DNA from: Azonexus sp.
GTDB taxonomy: Bacteria > Pseudomonadota > Gammaproteobacteria > Burkholderiales > Rhodocyclaceae
NCBI GenBank assembly: GCA_030696345.1
Contig: JAUYSK010000016.1
Span: forward strand, 310,001-374,000
Length of the DNA stretch: 64,000 bases
Direction of reading: 5' to 3'
Shown one piece after another: positions 47,096-56,300 of the stretch. The notes beneath the pieces are model-generated. The model was given only the letters and a program-made list of their open reading frames with translations, did no database searches and had not been told where the DNA came from. The number at the start of each line of letters is the position of its first letter. The first letter of the stretch is position 1. The translations under genes were made by a program, and so were the position numbers.

Positions 47096-49755
47096 GACTG
47101 TCTCGCGAAAGGAAGGGGCTTTTCATAAAATCAGACCTGATTTCCCAGCTGCAACGCCTGAATGGCTGGCGTCTATGGCTACCTTTCGCGGTTGTTACCG
47201 TCTGCGCCGTGCAGGTAATCGTGGCGGTCATGAGCCTTGTCCTCAAAGGCGAAATTGCCCCGGATTATCTGATTACCGGCCTGGTCGCAGCAGCCTTTGT
47301 CGCGCCGATCAGTCTGGCCCTGCTGAGCCACTTGCTGCGGGCAATCTCAAGCCAACAAGAGGAAATACTGAGCCACAACGCCAGTCGTGCTGAGGCGCGA
47401 TTGAGCGTTGCCCTGGAGTCCTCTGATGAAGGCATCCTGATGGTGGATCAGGAGGGCAAGGTGCTTGCCACCAATCAGCGCTTTCTCGAACTCTGGCGAG
47501 TACCGGCGGAATTGGCTGCCTCAGGCGAAGATGGACGACTGCTTGATCACGTCCTGAATCAATTGCTTGAACCCGAGGCATTCCTTGCCCAGGTCAAACG
47601 CCTTTACGACAGCAATGAAGAGGCAAGTGACACAGTTCACTTCAAGGATGGGCGCATTTTTGCTCGTTATACGCGTGCCTTGTCCATGGGTGATGAAAAA
47701 GGGCGCATCTGGTGTTTCCGCGATACGAGCAAAGAGGCGCGCACGCAGGCGGCACTGGCTGATCGTGAGGAGATTTTCCGGACAATTTTTACCCAGGCGA
47801 ACGATGCAATCACCTTGATCAATACGGAGACCTTCTCCTTTGTCGAATTTAACGACGCGGCCTGTGACGGATTGGGCTATACCCGGGATGAATTTGCCGG
47901 GCTGAAAGTGATCGATATTCAGGCAGAGATGGATGCCGAGACCTTGGCCAGCCGCTTGCCGGCGATCGAGGGGTTTGAAGTCAGGAATCTGGAAACCCGG
48001 CATCGCCACAAGGATGGATCGTCGCGCAATGTCCTGGCGAGCCTGAAGGCAATCCAGTTGCGCGGCCATACCTTCATGGTCGCCACCTGGTCGGATATCA
48101 CTGAGCAAAAACGCATTGAGCGTGAACTCAAGGAAAGCGCGCTCTGGATCCGCTCCCTGCTGGACACCATTCCCCTGCCGATTTTTTTCAAGGATGCCGA
48201 AGGGCGTTATCTGGGTGTGAATTCAGCGTTTGAGAATTTCTACGGCCAGACACAGCAGGCCTTGATGGGAAAGAGCGTGTTCGATATTGCGCCGCCGGAA
48301 CTGGCAGTGATTTATCACGCTCAGGACCGCGATTTGCTGGAGCGTTCAGGTACCCAGGTCTATGAATCGGTAGTCAAGGACAGCCACGGCGAGCTGCACG
48401 ATGTCATTTTTCACAAGGCATCTTTCATGTCGGCTGACGGGAAAGTGGGCGGGCTGATTGGTGCGGTGGTCGACATTACCGAGCGCAAAAAAGTCGAAGC
48501 CGAACTGCAGCAACACCGTTTGCACCTCGAAGCGCTGGTTGATGATCGCACGCTCGCCCTCAGCATCGCCAAGGAGGCCGCCGAAGCGGCGAATCGCGCC
48601 AAGAGCCAGTTTCTGGCCAATATGAGCCACGAGATCAGGACGCCGATGAATGCCATTATCGGCATGACTCATATTTTGACGCGTCATTCGACCGAGCCGG
48701 CCCAGCGCGACAAGCTGAGCAAGATCGCTCTTTCGGCCAACCATCTGCTGCAACTGCTCAACAACATTCTGGATATATCCAAGATAGACGCTGAACAGCT
48801 GACGCTGGAGCGCGCTGCTTTTTCGGTCAGCAGCCTGCAGAAAAATCTCGAAAGTCTGGTTGGTGACAAGGCCATGTCCCGGCATGTTCAGCTGCGTTTC
48901 GAGATCGCGCCCCGGCTTTTTCAAGTTGAATTGCTCGGTGACGCGCTGCGGCTACAGCAGGTACTGATCAATCTGGTCAGCAATGCCATCAAATTTACGG
49001 AAAGCGGCAGCGTTACCCTGTCCATGCAAGTTGAGGCGGAGGCTGAAAACGATATCCTGCTCGGTTTTGCCGTGCAGGATACGGGCATCGGCATAAGCCC
49101 CGAAGCATTGGCCCGGATCTTCAACCCCTTCGAGCAGGCTGACGGCTCGACCACCCGCAAGTTCGGCGGAACCGGCCTGGGCCTGACAATTTCGCGTCAT
49201 CTCATCCATCTGATGGGTGGCGAGATTGAGGTGCTTAGCCAGCCGGGCGTAGGCAGTACCTTCTCCTTTGCCTTGCAACTGGCGAAGGTGGCCGGCGATC
49301 ACGAAGATATCAAAGACTCGCCCGCATTTTCCGCGCAGGAAACCGAAAATTGCCTTCGTGCCCGCCATTCAAAAGTGCGCATTCTGGTTGCCGAGGACAA
49401 TTGGGTAAATCAGGAGGTGGTTCTTGAATTGCTCCGGGAAATCATCGGATTCGACGTCGATCTCGCCCAGGACGGTTCGCAGGCGGTCGATCTCGTCGAA
49501 AAAAACCATTACGACCTGATCCTGATGGATATGCAGATGCCGGAAATGGATGGTCTGGAAGCGACCCGCTGCATACGCGAGATTCCGGGGCGGGAAAATC
49601 TGCCGATCATAGCCATGACCGCCAATGCCTTTGCCGAGGATGAAGCCAGTTGTCTTGATGCCGGCATGAACGATTTCATCGCTAAACCGGTTGATCCGGA
49701 TGTGCTTTTTGCGACGCTGCTAAAGTGGCTGGAGAAACGCCTGCCGCTGGAATAA
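47092..49755 (+). CDS. Membrane hybrid sensor histidine kinase (PAS-HisKA-HATPase-REC)
   Basis: 887-residue sensor. The start is TTG at 47092 in a TTGA overlap with the antiporter gene, with GGAG just upstream. Two membrane helices (about 28-50 and 58-80) are followed by three PAS-type domains (about 105-215, 220-335, 340-470), HisKA with His513 in [12 protein letters not shown], HATPase with DTGIGI and GTGLGL, and a receiver domain with Asp813 in [13 protein letters not shown]. No Hpt or output domain, so phosphate must go to another protein. It resembles the kinase at 11133-14285 in the catalytic core and is the last plus-strand gene of the locus. Confidence 0.92.
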   Translation: MRLSRERKGLFIKSDLISQLQRLNGWRLWLPFAVVTVCAVQVIVAVMSLVLKGEIAPDYLITGLVAAAFVAPISLALLSHLLRAISSQQEEILSHNASRAEARLSVALESSDEGILMVDQEGKVLATNQRFLELWRVPAELAASGEDGRLLDHVLNQLLEPEAFLAQVKRLYDSNEEASDTVHFKDGRIFARYTRALSMGDEKGRIWCFRDTSKEARTQAALADREEIFRTIFTQANDAITLINTETFSFVEFNDAACDGLGYTRDEFAGLKVIDIQAEMDAETLASRLPAIEGFEVRNLETRHRHKDGSSRNVLASLKAIQLRGHTFMVATWSDITEQKRIERELKESALWIRSLLDTIPLPIFFKDAEGRYLGVNSAFENFYGQTQQALMGKSVFDIAPPELAVIYHAQDRDLLERSGTQVYESVVKDSHGELHDVIFHKASFMSADGKVGGLIGAVVDITERKKVEAELQQHRLHLEALVDDRTLALSIAKEAAEAANRAKSQFLANMSHEIRTPMNAIIGMTHILTRHSTEPAQRDKLSKIALSANHLLQLLNNILDISKIDAEQLTLERAAFSVSSLQKNLESLVGDKAMSRHVQLRFEIAPRLFQVELLGDALRLQQVLINLVSNAIKFTESGSVTLSMQVEAEAENDILLGFAVQDTGIGISPEALARIFNPFEQADGSTTRKFGGTGLGLTISRHLIHLMGGEIEVLSQPGVGSTFSFALQLAKVAGDHEDIKDSPAFSAQETENCLRARHSKVRILVAEDNWVNQEVVLELLREIIGFDVDLAQDGSQAVDLVEKNHYDLILMDMQMPEMDGLEATRCIREIPGRENLPIIAMTANAFAEDEASCLDAGMNDFIAKPVDPDVLFATLLKWLEKRLPLE

Positions 49756-49772
49756 GCGGACTTGGTCAGGCG

Positions 49773-50492
49773 TCAGATCATGCCGCCGTTGATCGAGATG
49801 ACCTGTCCGGAGATATAGGCAGCGCGGTCGGAGGCGAGAAAGGCGACAAGGTCGGCCACTTCCTCCGGCTTGCCGGCGCGTTTCATCGGTACCAGATTCT
49901 TGATGGCGTCGGCGTCGAAGCTGCCGGTGATCATGTCAGTGGCGATGATGCCGGGCGCCACGGCATTGACCGTGATGCCACGGCTGGCCAGTTCCAGTGC
50001 CAGCGACTTGGTGGCGGCATGCAAGGCACCCTTGGCCGCCGAATAATTGACCTGACCGCGATTGCCGGTAATGCCGGCGACCGACGAAATGGTGATGATG
50101 CGGCCCCAGCGGGTGCGGATCATCGGCATGGTCAGCGGCTGGGTGACATTGAAAAAGCCATTCAGCGAGACATCGAGCACGGAATGCCACTGCTCGGCTG
50201 ACATGCCGGGGAAAACCGCATCGGCGTGAATGCCGGCGTTGTTGACCAGCACCTGAATGGGACCGACTTCGAGCAGTTGCTCCAGCGCGGCACTGGTAGC
50301 GGCACGTTCGGTCACATTGAAGGCCACGGCCTCCGCACTGCCACCGGCCACGGTGATTTCTTTGACGATGGCTTCAGCCTTGTCGCGCCCGCGATTGGCA
50401 TGAACGATGACGTGGTAGCCGTCAGCCGCGAGACGCCGGCAGATGGCGGCGCCGATGCCGCCGCTGCCACCGGTGACGAGGGCGCGTTTCAT
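49773..50492 (-). CDS. fabG: 3-oxoacyl-ACP reductase (FabG-like ketoreductase)
   Basis: Short-chain dehydrogenase of 239 residues that reduces 3-oxoacyl-ACP. The NADPH loop GGSGGIGAAICRR is at 8-20, NNAGIHAD at 84-91, and the catalytic residues are Ser137 (ISSVAG), Tyr150 and Lys154 (YSAAKG). It is the last gene of the minus-strand operon, overlapping the dehydratase gene by 4 nt (ATGA), and would provide the ketoreduction of each polyene cycle. Confidence 0.95.
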   Translation of the reverse strand: MKRALVTGGSGGIGAAICRRLAADGYHVIVHANRGRDKAEAIVKEITVAGGSAEAVAFNVTERAATSAALEQLLEVGPIQVLVNNAGIHADAVFPGMSAEQWHSVLDVSLNGFFNVTQPLTMPMIRTRWGRIITISSVAGITGNRGQVNYSAAKGALHAATKSLALELASRGITVNAVAPGIIATDMITGSFDADAIKNLVPMKRAGKPEEVADLVAFLASDRAAYISGQVISINGGMI

Positions 50493-50938
50493 GATGGTGT
50501 TTCTTTCAGGGCATCGGCATCCAGCACGACGGCGGCGCGGCCTTCAAGCAGGCAGCGCCCGGCGTGGCTGAGCGAGAACTGGTAGAGGATGTGATTGCTG
50601 TCGCCGGACAGGCGTTCGGCCTGAACATTCAGTTCGCCAGGCAGATCGTCAAGCCGGGCAACGTGCAGTTGCACGCCCCGTACGCTGGTCAAATAGCCCT
50701 GACGCGGCCGGTCACTCGCGGCGGCGAGCAGTGAGCCATGCACGGCCATCGCCTGGGCGGCGTATTCGATGCCATTTGCAGCACCGAGGCGACCTTCGGC
50801 CCGCAGCGGATTGGCCGGATCGGTATGGCTGATTGCCCGACAGGAAATCGCCGTTTCTGACCAGTCGACCACAGCATCAAGCAGACACATGCTGCCCTGA
50901 TGCGGGATGCGGGCAGCAATGGCGGCGTGGTCTAGCAC
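50489..50938 (-). CDS. 3-hydroxyacyl-ACP dehydratase, ApeP-like hot-dog protein
   Basis: 149-residue hot-dog-fold protein with the ApeP pattern IPHQGSMCLLDAVVDW (residues 11-26) and GIEYAAQAMAVHG in the central helix. Together with the hot-dog protein at 60092-60397 it would dehydrate the 3-hydroxyacyl-ACP to the trans double bond. Stop overlaps the fabG start and its own start overlaps the CLF-like gene by 7 nt. Activity is inferred from fold and context. Confidence 0.88.
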   Translation of the reverse strand: MLDHAAIAARIPHQGSMCLLDAVVDWSETAISCRAISHTDPANPLRAEGRLGAANGIEYAAQAMAVHGSLLAAASDRPRQGYLTSVRGVQLHVARLDDLPGELNVQAERLSGDSNHILYQFSLSHAGRCLLEGRAAVVLDADALKETPS

Positions 50939-51735
50939 AGCTGCAAGTCCATGTTGAGCTGCATGTCCCGCAGGTAGTCGACCGTGACGCTTCCCGATTC
51001 GCCACGCGCCAGCTTTTGTAGCAGTGGCAGGCAGCGCAGTGCGGGGATGTCGTTGCGGCGGGCTTCCAGCTCGGCATTGGCCAGAACGTCCGCCGCTGCC
51101 GTACTCGGTGTGACGGTGATCCGCGCCAGAGAACGGGCTGTACGTGTCGGGCTGAGAACGAGCGCGACGCCACCGACGTCGGGTACCGGCCGCTTGCTGT
51201 GCAGCGGTTCCGGGTATTCGCTGTCGTAGGCGATGAGCAGGGTGGTCTGCTGGTCGACGATGACCTGACCGAGCGCATCTATGATGCCGGCGCCGAAGCC
51301 GGCGTTGAAGGCACAGATGACTTGTGACGGGGCCATTGATCCGGTGGCGATACCCCAGTAGCCGGCGGCGGCATTGTGCACTGAATTGTGGAAGCGGGTC
51401 GGCGAAATCTGGCGATCATCGCTGGCCAGTTGTTCGCATATCGCGTGGCAATTGTGACCGTCAGCGCCGGAAGCGCTGAAAACGGTGGCCAGCGTGCTGA
51501 CGTCGGCCTCGGCATGGGTAGCTGCTTCCAGGCCAATGGCCAGGGTCAGCTTGATGATGCGGCTGGCCCGGCGGCGTTCGGCTGCGGGCAGCAGGGACGG
51601 CACCGGCAATACCGAGGGCGCGCCGAGATAGGCTTGTTCGCCGCGCAGCACGGCGCGGGTAGTCGGCCAGTCCGGCAGGCCGGGGGCCAGGAAACCGATG
51701 CCTTCGATCCAGGCGCTGAGCGGGGTGGCGTTCAT
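50932..51735 (-). CDS. Beta-ketoacyl synthase chain-length-factor-like protein
   Basis: 267-residue ketosynthase-like protein of the aryl-polyene CLF type. The ATG at 51735 overlaps the KS stop (ATGA). It is much shorter than a ketosynthase and lacks the Cys-His-His triad: the nucleophile region reads ICAFNAGFGAG. It should pair with the full ketosynthase encoded upstream as a heterodimer that sets chain length, as in other aryl-polyene systems. Confidence 0.88.
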   Translation of the reverse strand: MNATPLSAWIEGIGFLAPGLPDWPTTRAVLRGEQAYLGAPSVLPVPSLLPAAERRRASRIIKLTLAIGLEAATHAEADVSTLATVFSASGADGHNCHAICEQLASDDRQISPTRFHNSVHNAAAGYWGIATGSMAPSQVICAFNAGFGAGIIDALGQVIVDQQTTLLIAYDSEYPEPLHSKRPVPDVGGVALVLSPTRTARSLARITVTPSTAAADVLANAELEARRNDIPALRCLPLLQKLARGESGSVTVDYLRDMQLNMDLQLC

Positions 51736-52952
51736 TCGGCGACTCCGAAAACCAGGCTGCAATTGCTGCCACCGAAGCCGAAGGAATTGGTCAGGGCCCG
51801 GCGCACCTTGCCGCTGCGGCTATCCAGCAGGTACTGGATGGGAATGGCCGGATCGAGGCTGGCGGTATGCGGGCTGCCCGGCAGCAGATCGTTGGTCAGG
51901 GCCAGGGCACAGATGATGGCTTCAATCGCCCCGGCCGCGCCCAGCGTATGGCCGGTAGCGCCCTTGGTCGAACTGCCGGGCACGCGATCACCGAACAGGG
52001 CGACAACCGCCTTGCCTTCGGCGGCATCGTTGGCCGGTGTGGCCGTGCCGTGCAGATTGAGGTAGTCGATGTCGGTGGCGTTCAGGCCGGCCGAGCGCAG
52101 CGCCGCTTCCATGGCCATCCTGGCACCGAGGCCTTCAGGATGCGGTGATGACATGTGATAGGCGTCGCTCGACTCACCGGTGCCGAGCAGCAGAATCGAG
52201 CCGGCCTCCGGCCTGGCCGGGGCGCGCTCGAGCAGGGCAAAGGCGCCGCCCTCGCCGATCGAGATGCCGTTGCGCGCCGGGTCGTAAGGGCGGCACGGTG
52301 TCGGCGACGTCAGCTGGAGCGAGGCAAAGCCGTAGAGCGTGGTCAGGCACAGTGAGTCGACACCACCGACCAGGGCAGCGTCGATGCTGCCGCAGGCGAT
52401 TTGGCGGGCGGCGGCGGCAAAGACCTTGGCGCTTGACGAACAGGCGGTGGAGATGGCCATGGCCGGGCCTTCCAGCCCGAAGTAGTCGCGGGCGAATTCG
52501 GCCAGCGAGAAAGAGTTGTGCGTTGTCCCGTAGATGAAATCTTCAGGCAGCGCGCCGCTGACCGGATCGCGCCGACGGTAGGCGAGTTCGGTTTGCAGGA
52601 TGCCGGAAGTGCTGGTGCCGAGAAAGACGCCGACACGGGTCTTGCCATAGCGGAGGATGGCGGCGCGGACGTTGTCGGCAAAGCCGTCAGTTTCCAGCGT
52701 CATCTGGGCCAGGCGGTTGTTGCGGCAATCGAAGCGGGCGAGCGTTTTTGGCAATTTTTGCCCGTCCACCGCAGCAACCTCGCCGATCCAGGTGTCGAGC
52801 TGTACCGTTTCGAAGGCGCAGGGCACAAGGCCGCTGCGGCCTTCACGCAAGGCCTCCAGATTGGCGGCGAGCCCGCGGCCGAGGGAACTGGTAGCGGTAT
52901 AGCTAGAAAGATGCAGCGGCGTCACGTCGGACCTCGAATTCGTCAGGTCCAT
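51732..52952 (-). CDS. 3-oxoacyl-ACP synthase (aryl-polyene elongating KS)
   Basis: Condensing enzyme of 406 residues of the FabF fold. The catalytic triad is complete: Cys171 in AISTACSSS, His301 in NLHGTATP and His335 in GATGHTLGAAG. Coupled by ATGA to the CLF-like gene, so the two probably form the elongation heterodimer (ApeO/ApeC-like). It lies 27 bp downstream of the lipoprotein gene. Confidence 0.94.
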   Translation of the reverse strand: MDLTNSRSDVTPLHLSSYTATSSLGRGLAANLEALREGRSGLVPCAFETVQLDTWIGEVAAVDGQKLPKTLARFDCRNNRLAQMTLETDGFADNVRAAILRYGKTRVGVFLGTSTSGILQTELAYRRRDPVSGALPEDFIYGTTHNSFSLAEFARDYFGLEGPAMAISTACSSSAKVFAAAARQIACGSIDAALVGGVDSLCLTTLYGFASLQLTSPTPCRPYDPARNGISIGEGGAFALLERAPARPEAGSILLLGTGESSDAYHMSSPHPEGLGARMAMEAALRSAGLNATDIDYLNLHGTATPANDAAEGKAVVALFGDRVPGSSTKGATGHTLGAAGAIEAIICALALTNDLLPGSPHTASLDPAIPIQYLLDSRSGKVRRALTNSFGFGGSNCSLVFGVAE

Positions 52953-52979
52953 ATTTTAACCGGAGCGCGGCGTCAGGCG

Positions 52980-54131
52980 TTACAGCAAAGGGTCAATCCG
53001 CGCCAGGCAGTTGCGATAACGTCCGTCGACCCGGCGGGCAAACCATTCGGTGGTTAGCTTGCGGCTGATCTTTGGGCTCTTCAGGTCGATTTGCGGCATC
53101 GCCTGACGGGGCAGGACTTCGCCGCTTTCACGTTCGGCCAGGGCGAAGACTCGCCGGAACAAGAGACTCTGATTGAAGGCAGGGGTTTTTTCGAGCAGCA
53201 GGTCGCGGCGGATTTCGGCGGGATTCATCTGCAGTCTGCCACTCATGCTGCGGGCGGCCAGTTCGACTCCGCTCGGGGCTTCGCCGGCCTGCCCTTTCTG
53301 GTAACGCAGTAGATCGCCATCGAGTGCTAATGGCTGCCGGGAAAGTCGGCTCAGCGCACTCTGAAAGGCGGCGTTGCGACTGCTGTAGCGGCCGGCGTTG
53401 AAGTCGGCAAAGCGGTAGAGCACATTGTCGTACGGGGCCGGGTAATCGAGCAGGATGGCGCTGCCGAAATACAGCCCGCCGCGCCGGGTGAATACCTCGT
53501 CGCGGATGCTGCCCTTGAGCGGGTAAGGATAGGGCTTGTCGCGGGCAAACTGCTCGGCAAACTCGATGCTGACCTGCATCGGTCCGCCGGTTCGCACCGG
53601 GTTGTAGCCTGACAGGAGCTGCTTGCCGGCCGGAATTTCGGCAATCATGTCTTCGTACAGCCCGTTGAGCTGCTTTTCCGTCTTCAGGGCGTCGATGCGC
53701 TGGCTGTAGCTGCGACCATCCGGCGAGGTCTTCCGCATGGCGGTGGTGATCAGCAGTTTGGGGATGCCATATTTGGCGCCGCGTTCTTCGAGTTCCTTCC
53801 AGACGATATTGGGCAGCCCGGGGACGACCGGGTCAGCTTGAAAGCTCGATTCCTGCTCGATGACTGCAATCGCCGTGCAATAGATTTCCGGAACGTGGGG
53901 AATTTCAAGCTTGCCGAAGATGCTGTAAAGATCGCCGGCCCACACCTCCCGATCCTTGACGGTCGGCGGGATCAGCCGGGCGATCAGCGTTCGCCATTCC
54001 CTTTCACTGCGCGGTGGCGGCGGGCGGGCGACATCCGGGGGAAGGTGGCCGCCGTCACCGGGGAGCGTACTGGTTGTCGTGCAGCCGTTGAGCAGCAACA
54101 GACCGAACAGCCCAAGCGCCCAAATATTCAG
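52980..54131 (-). CDS. DUF1615 family lipoprotein
   Basis: Lipoprotein of about 383 residues with the DUF1615 pattern: RLIPPTVKDREVWAGDLYSIF near the start and the lysozyme-like IAVIEQESSFQADP. The start is unusual: the only conventional start, TTG at 54098, leaves five residues before the lipobox cysteine (LLNGC), too short for export. A CTG at 54131 gives a proper signal peptide (NIWALGLFGLLLLNGC) and a CTGA overlap with the methyltransferase stop, matching the 4-nt overlaps at the other junctions of this operon. The TTG start cannot be excluded. Function unknown; perhaps cell-wall access for the exporter. Confidence 0.82.
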   Translation of the reverse strand: MNIWALGLFGLLLLNGCTTTSTLPGDGGHLPPDVARPPPPRSEREWRTLIARLIPPTVKDREVWAGDLYSIFGKLEIPHVPEIYCTAIAVIEQESSFQADPVVPGLPNIVWKELEERGAKYGIPKLLITTAMRKTSPDGRSYSQRIDALKTEKQLNGLYEDMIAEIPAGKQLLSGYNPVRTGGPMQVSIEFAEQFARDKPYPYPLKGSIRDEVFTRRGGLYFGSAILLDYPAPYDNVLYRFADFNAGRYSSRNAAFQSALSRLSRQPLALDGDLLRYQKGQAGEAPSGVELAARSMSGRLQMNPAEIRRDLLLEKTPAFNQSLLFRRVFALAERESGEVLPRQAMPQIDLKSPKISRKLTTEWFARRVDGRYRNCLARIDPLL

Positions 54132-54850
54132 CTTGGCACCCGGCAGATCAGCATGATGTTGGCGAAGGGCTTGCCTTCACTCATTGGCATTGTTTCGACC
54201 TGAAAGCCGAGATTTTTCAGAACGTCGATCCATTCCGCCAGTTTGCGGCCATAGAGCGTCGGCAGGCGATGACCGCGGACGAAGGTGACGGCATGATCGA
54301 CCCAGTTGCAGATGTGGTACGGCAGACCGGCGCCGGCATCGCCGACCCGGGTGAGGAAGAGGCCACCGGGTGGCAAGGCAGCGCGGATGCGCTTGATGAC
54401 ATCCTTTTGCCGGGCATGATCGACGTAATGCAGCGCGTCGAGGATGGTAACGACATCGGCCTGGCCGAAATCGACCTTGCACATGTCGCCCTGGCGAATA
54501 TCGACGACGGGATGGTTGGCGCCAAAGGCCCGGGCGGCGCGATCGACATCCTTCTGCATCAGTTCGAAACCGCGCAGGCTGAGTGGTTTCGGCGCGGCAG
54601 CCCAGTCGCTGGGCCAGTTGCCCTTTTCGTAAAGATTGCGGGCGGCGAGCAGCCAGGCAAAGAGGCTGCCCTGGCCACAGCCGAGGTCGAGAAAGCGGCC
54701 TTCGGCCGGGAAAATGCCGCGCTTGAGCAACTCGCGGAAAATGCAGTCGGACGAAAGCTTGCCGCGCGAATAGTGGTAGGCGAAATGGCTGCCGTTGCGG
54801 AAGGGGCGGCTGGCATCGTCAAGCAGGGTTTGCAGGAAACGGGCGGTCAT
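54128..54850 (-). CDS. Class I SAM-dependent methyltransferase
   Basis: 240-residue methyltransferase. Motif I of the Rossmann fold is LDLGCGQGSLFAWLL (about residues 56-70), followed by DVVTILDALHYVDH (about 130-143) typical of the post-motif region. Overlaps its neighbours by 4 nt on both sides. It could O-methylate the aryl head group or another part of the pigment; substrate not determinable. It resembles the methyltransferase genes seen in Xanthomonadales pigment loci only by context. Confidence 0.87.
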   Translation of the reverse strand: MTARFLQTLLDDASRPFRNGSHFAYHYSRGKLSSDCIFRELLKRGIFPAEGRFLDLGCGQGSLFAWLLAARNLYEKGNWPSDWAAAPKPLSLRGFELMQKDVDRAARAFGANHPVVDIRQGDMCKVDFGQADVVTILDALHYVDHARQKDVIKRIRAALPPGGLFLTRVGDAGAGLPYHICNWVDHAVTFVRGHRLPTLYGRKLAEWIDVLKNLGFQVETMPMSEGKPFANIMLICRVPS

Positions 54851-55647
54851 GGCGTGGCGGCGATGAGGGTGACAGGAGTTAAACGGGCGTCGGCAATGGT
54901 TTGCAGCAGGCGGGGCAGGACAGCGAGGATAACCGGTTCGCCGGCAGGCGTCAGCGCCGCGTTGCCGTCGTGCAGGAGCAGGATGTCGCCGGCGCCAAGG
55001 CCCTTGGTCAGGCGGTCGTAGACGTTTTGCGGCTTGCCGTTCCGGGTGTCGTAGGCGCGCCGGGTCCAGCAGGCGAGTTGCAGATCAAGGGCGCAGAGTA
55101 CCGGGTCAAGAAAGGGATTGCGCAGGCCGGCGGTCGGCCGGAAGAATTGCGGGGCCTGGCCGGTAATGTCGGCCAGTGTCGCCTGAGCAGCGCTGATGTC
55201 GGCCCGGATGCGCTTGAGACCAAAGGTGGCAAAGGCCCAGGAATGGGAGTCGCCATGGTTTTCGACACGGTGGCCGCGGGCGACGATCTCCCGGCACAGC
55301 GCCGGATACTGGCGAGCTTCGCGGCCGATGCAGAAAAAGCTGGCCTTGATGTTGGCTGCGTCGAGTTGATCGAGAACCCGTGGCGTGACTTCGGGATCCG
55401 GGCCATCGTCGATGGTCAGCGCAATTTCGCGACGCTGGGTGGCAGCGGCTGACAGGCGAACGAGATTGGGGCCGAGCAGGCTGCTGCGGGGCAGCAGTAC
55501 GCCACCGAAGATGACCAACTGGTTGAGCGCGACGGCACCGAGCGCCCATGGCCAGCAACTCGGTACGGCAAGCGCGCCGAGGCCGGCCGCGGCGTGGGTG
55601 GCGATCGATAGCTGAATGGCGGAGGGCGGTTTCCAGGGTTGGGGCAT
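54847..55647 (-). CDS. Polysaccharide deacetylase (NodB homology) family protein
   Basis: 266-residue carbohydrate-esterase family 4 protein. The ATG at 55647 was chosen because it lies 5 bp after the preceding stop; an earlier start would overlap that gene. Two hydrophobic stretches near the N-terminus (up to residue 55) could anchor it. NodB motifs: LTIDDGPDPEVTP, the metal-binding HGDSHSW and FRPTAG, with a later HDG (LLLHDGN). It may deacylate an envelope sugar or a product-linked acyl group. Confidence 0.9.
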   Translation of the reverse strand: MPQPWKPPSAIQLSIATHAAAGLGALAVPSCWPWALGAVALNQLVIFGGVLLPRSSLLGPNLVRLSAAATQRREIALTIDDGPDPEVTPRVLDQLDAANIKASFFCIGREARQYPALCREIVARGHRVENHGDSHSWAFATFGLKRIRADISAAQATLADITGQAPQFFRPTAGLRNPFLDPVLCALDLQLACWTRRAYDTRNGKPQNVYDRLTKGLGAGDILLLHDGNAALTPAGEPVILAVLPRLLQTIADARLTPVTLIAATP

Positions 55648-55652
55648 GGTCT

Positions 55653-56300
55653 TCAGTTGGAAAGATATCCGCTGTCGAGAAAACGTTCCCACAAAATCTG
55701 CCAGGCTGGCCAGTCATGGCCGCCGGGAACGGCGTGTCTGACTTCGGGCGGAAAGCACTCGGCAATCTGCCGCATGCCGCTGGCGAAACGGTCTTCGGTA
55801 CCGTAACCGACAAAGACCGGGAAACCGGCGGGCGGGCGTTGCAGCCAGCGCCACATGCGGTATTCGGGATCGCAGAGCTCTTCAGGCGTTGCTTGCCATT
55901 GTTGCAGCCCGCCGGCACGGGCGATGGCGTTGGTGGCCAAGCGGCTACCCGGATAGGGCGCGATCAGGCAAAGACCATCGACATTGCCCGGCGTGTCGGC
56001 GTTATGGCAGAGTGCAAGCTGGCCGCCGAGGGAAATGCCGCCGAGCCAGATTTTTTCGTAGCCCTGGCGACGGGCCGGCATCAGGATTTCAGCCTGCAGG
56101 GCGGGCAATGCCGTGCCGTTGGAAATTGCCTCCAGATCAAGGTCTACCGCAGCAATGTCGATCTTTAGCTTGCGCTGGGCGACCGTGGCGAAGAAACCGG
56201 CCTGAACGAAATCTTCCGGCTTCATGTAGGCGCCGGGCAGCAGGACCAGCAGCGTCGAGGCGCCAGTTTCCTGGCGCAGGGTGCGCAGTGGCGGGCTCAT
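55653..56300 (-). CDS. Alpha/beta hydrolase
   Basis: 215-residue hydrolase with the nucleophile elbow GISLGGQ near residue 89 and the catalytic His likely in GGHDWPAW (about 194). No signal peptide. It might be a thioesterase-like editing or release enzyme of the polyene pathway, but it has no motif that names the substrate. ATGA overlap with the MMPL gene upstream; deacetylase gene 5 bp downstream. Confidence 0.85.
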   Translation of the reverse strand: MSPPLRTLRQETGASTLLVLLPGAYMKPEDFVQAGFFATVAQRKLKIDIAAVDLDLEAISNGTALPALQAEILMPARRQGYEKIWLGGISLGGQLALCHNADTPGNVDGLCLIAPYPGSRLATNAIARAGGLQQWQATPEELCDPEYRMWRWLQRPPAGFPVFVGYGTEDRFASGMRQIAECFPPEVRHAVPGGHDWPAWQILWERFLDSGYLSN

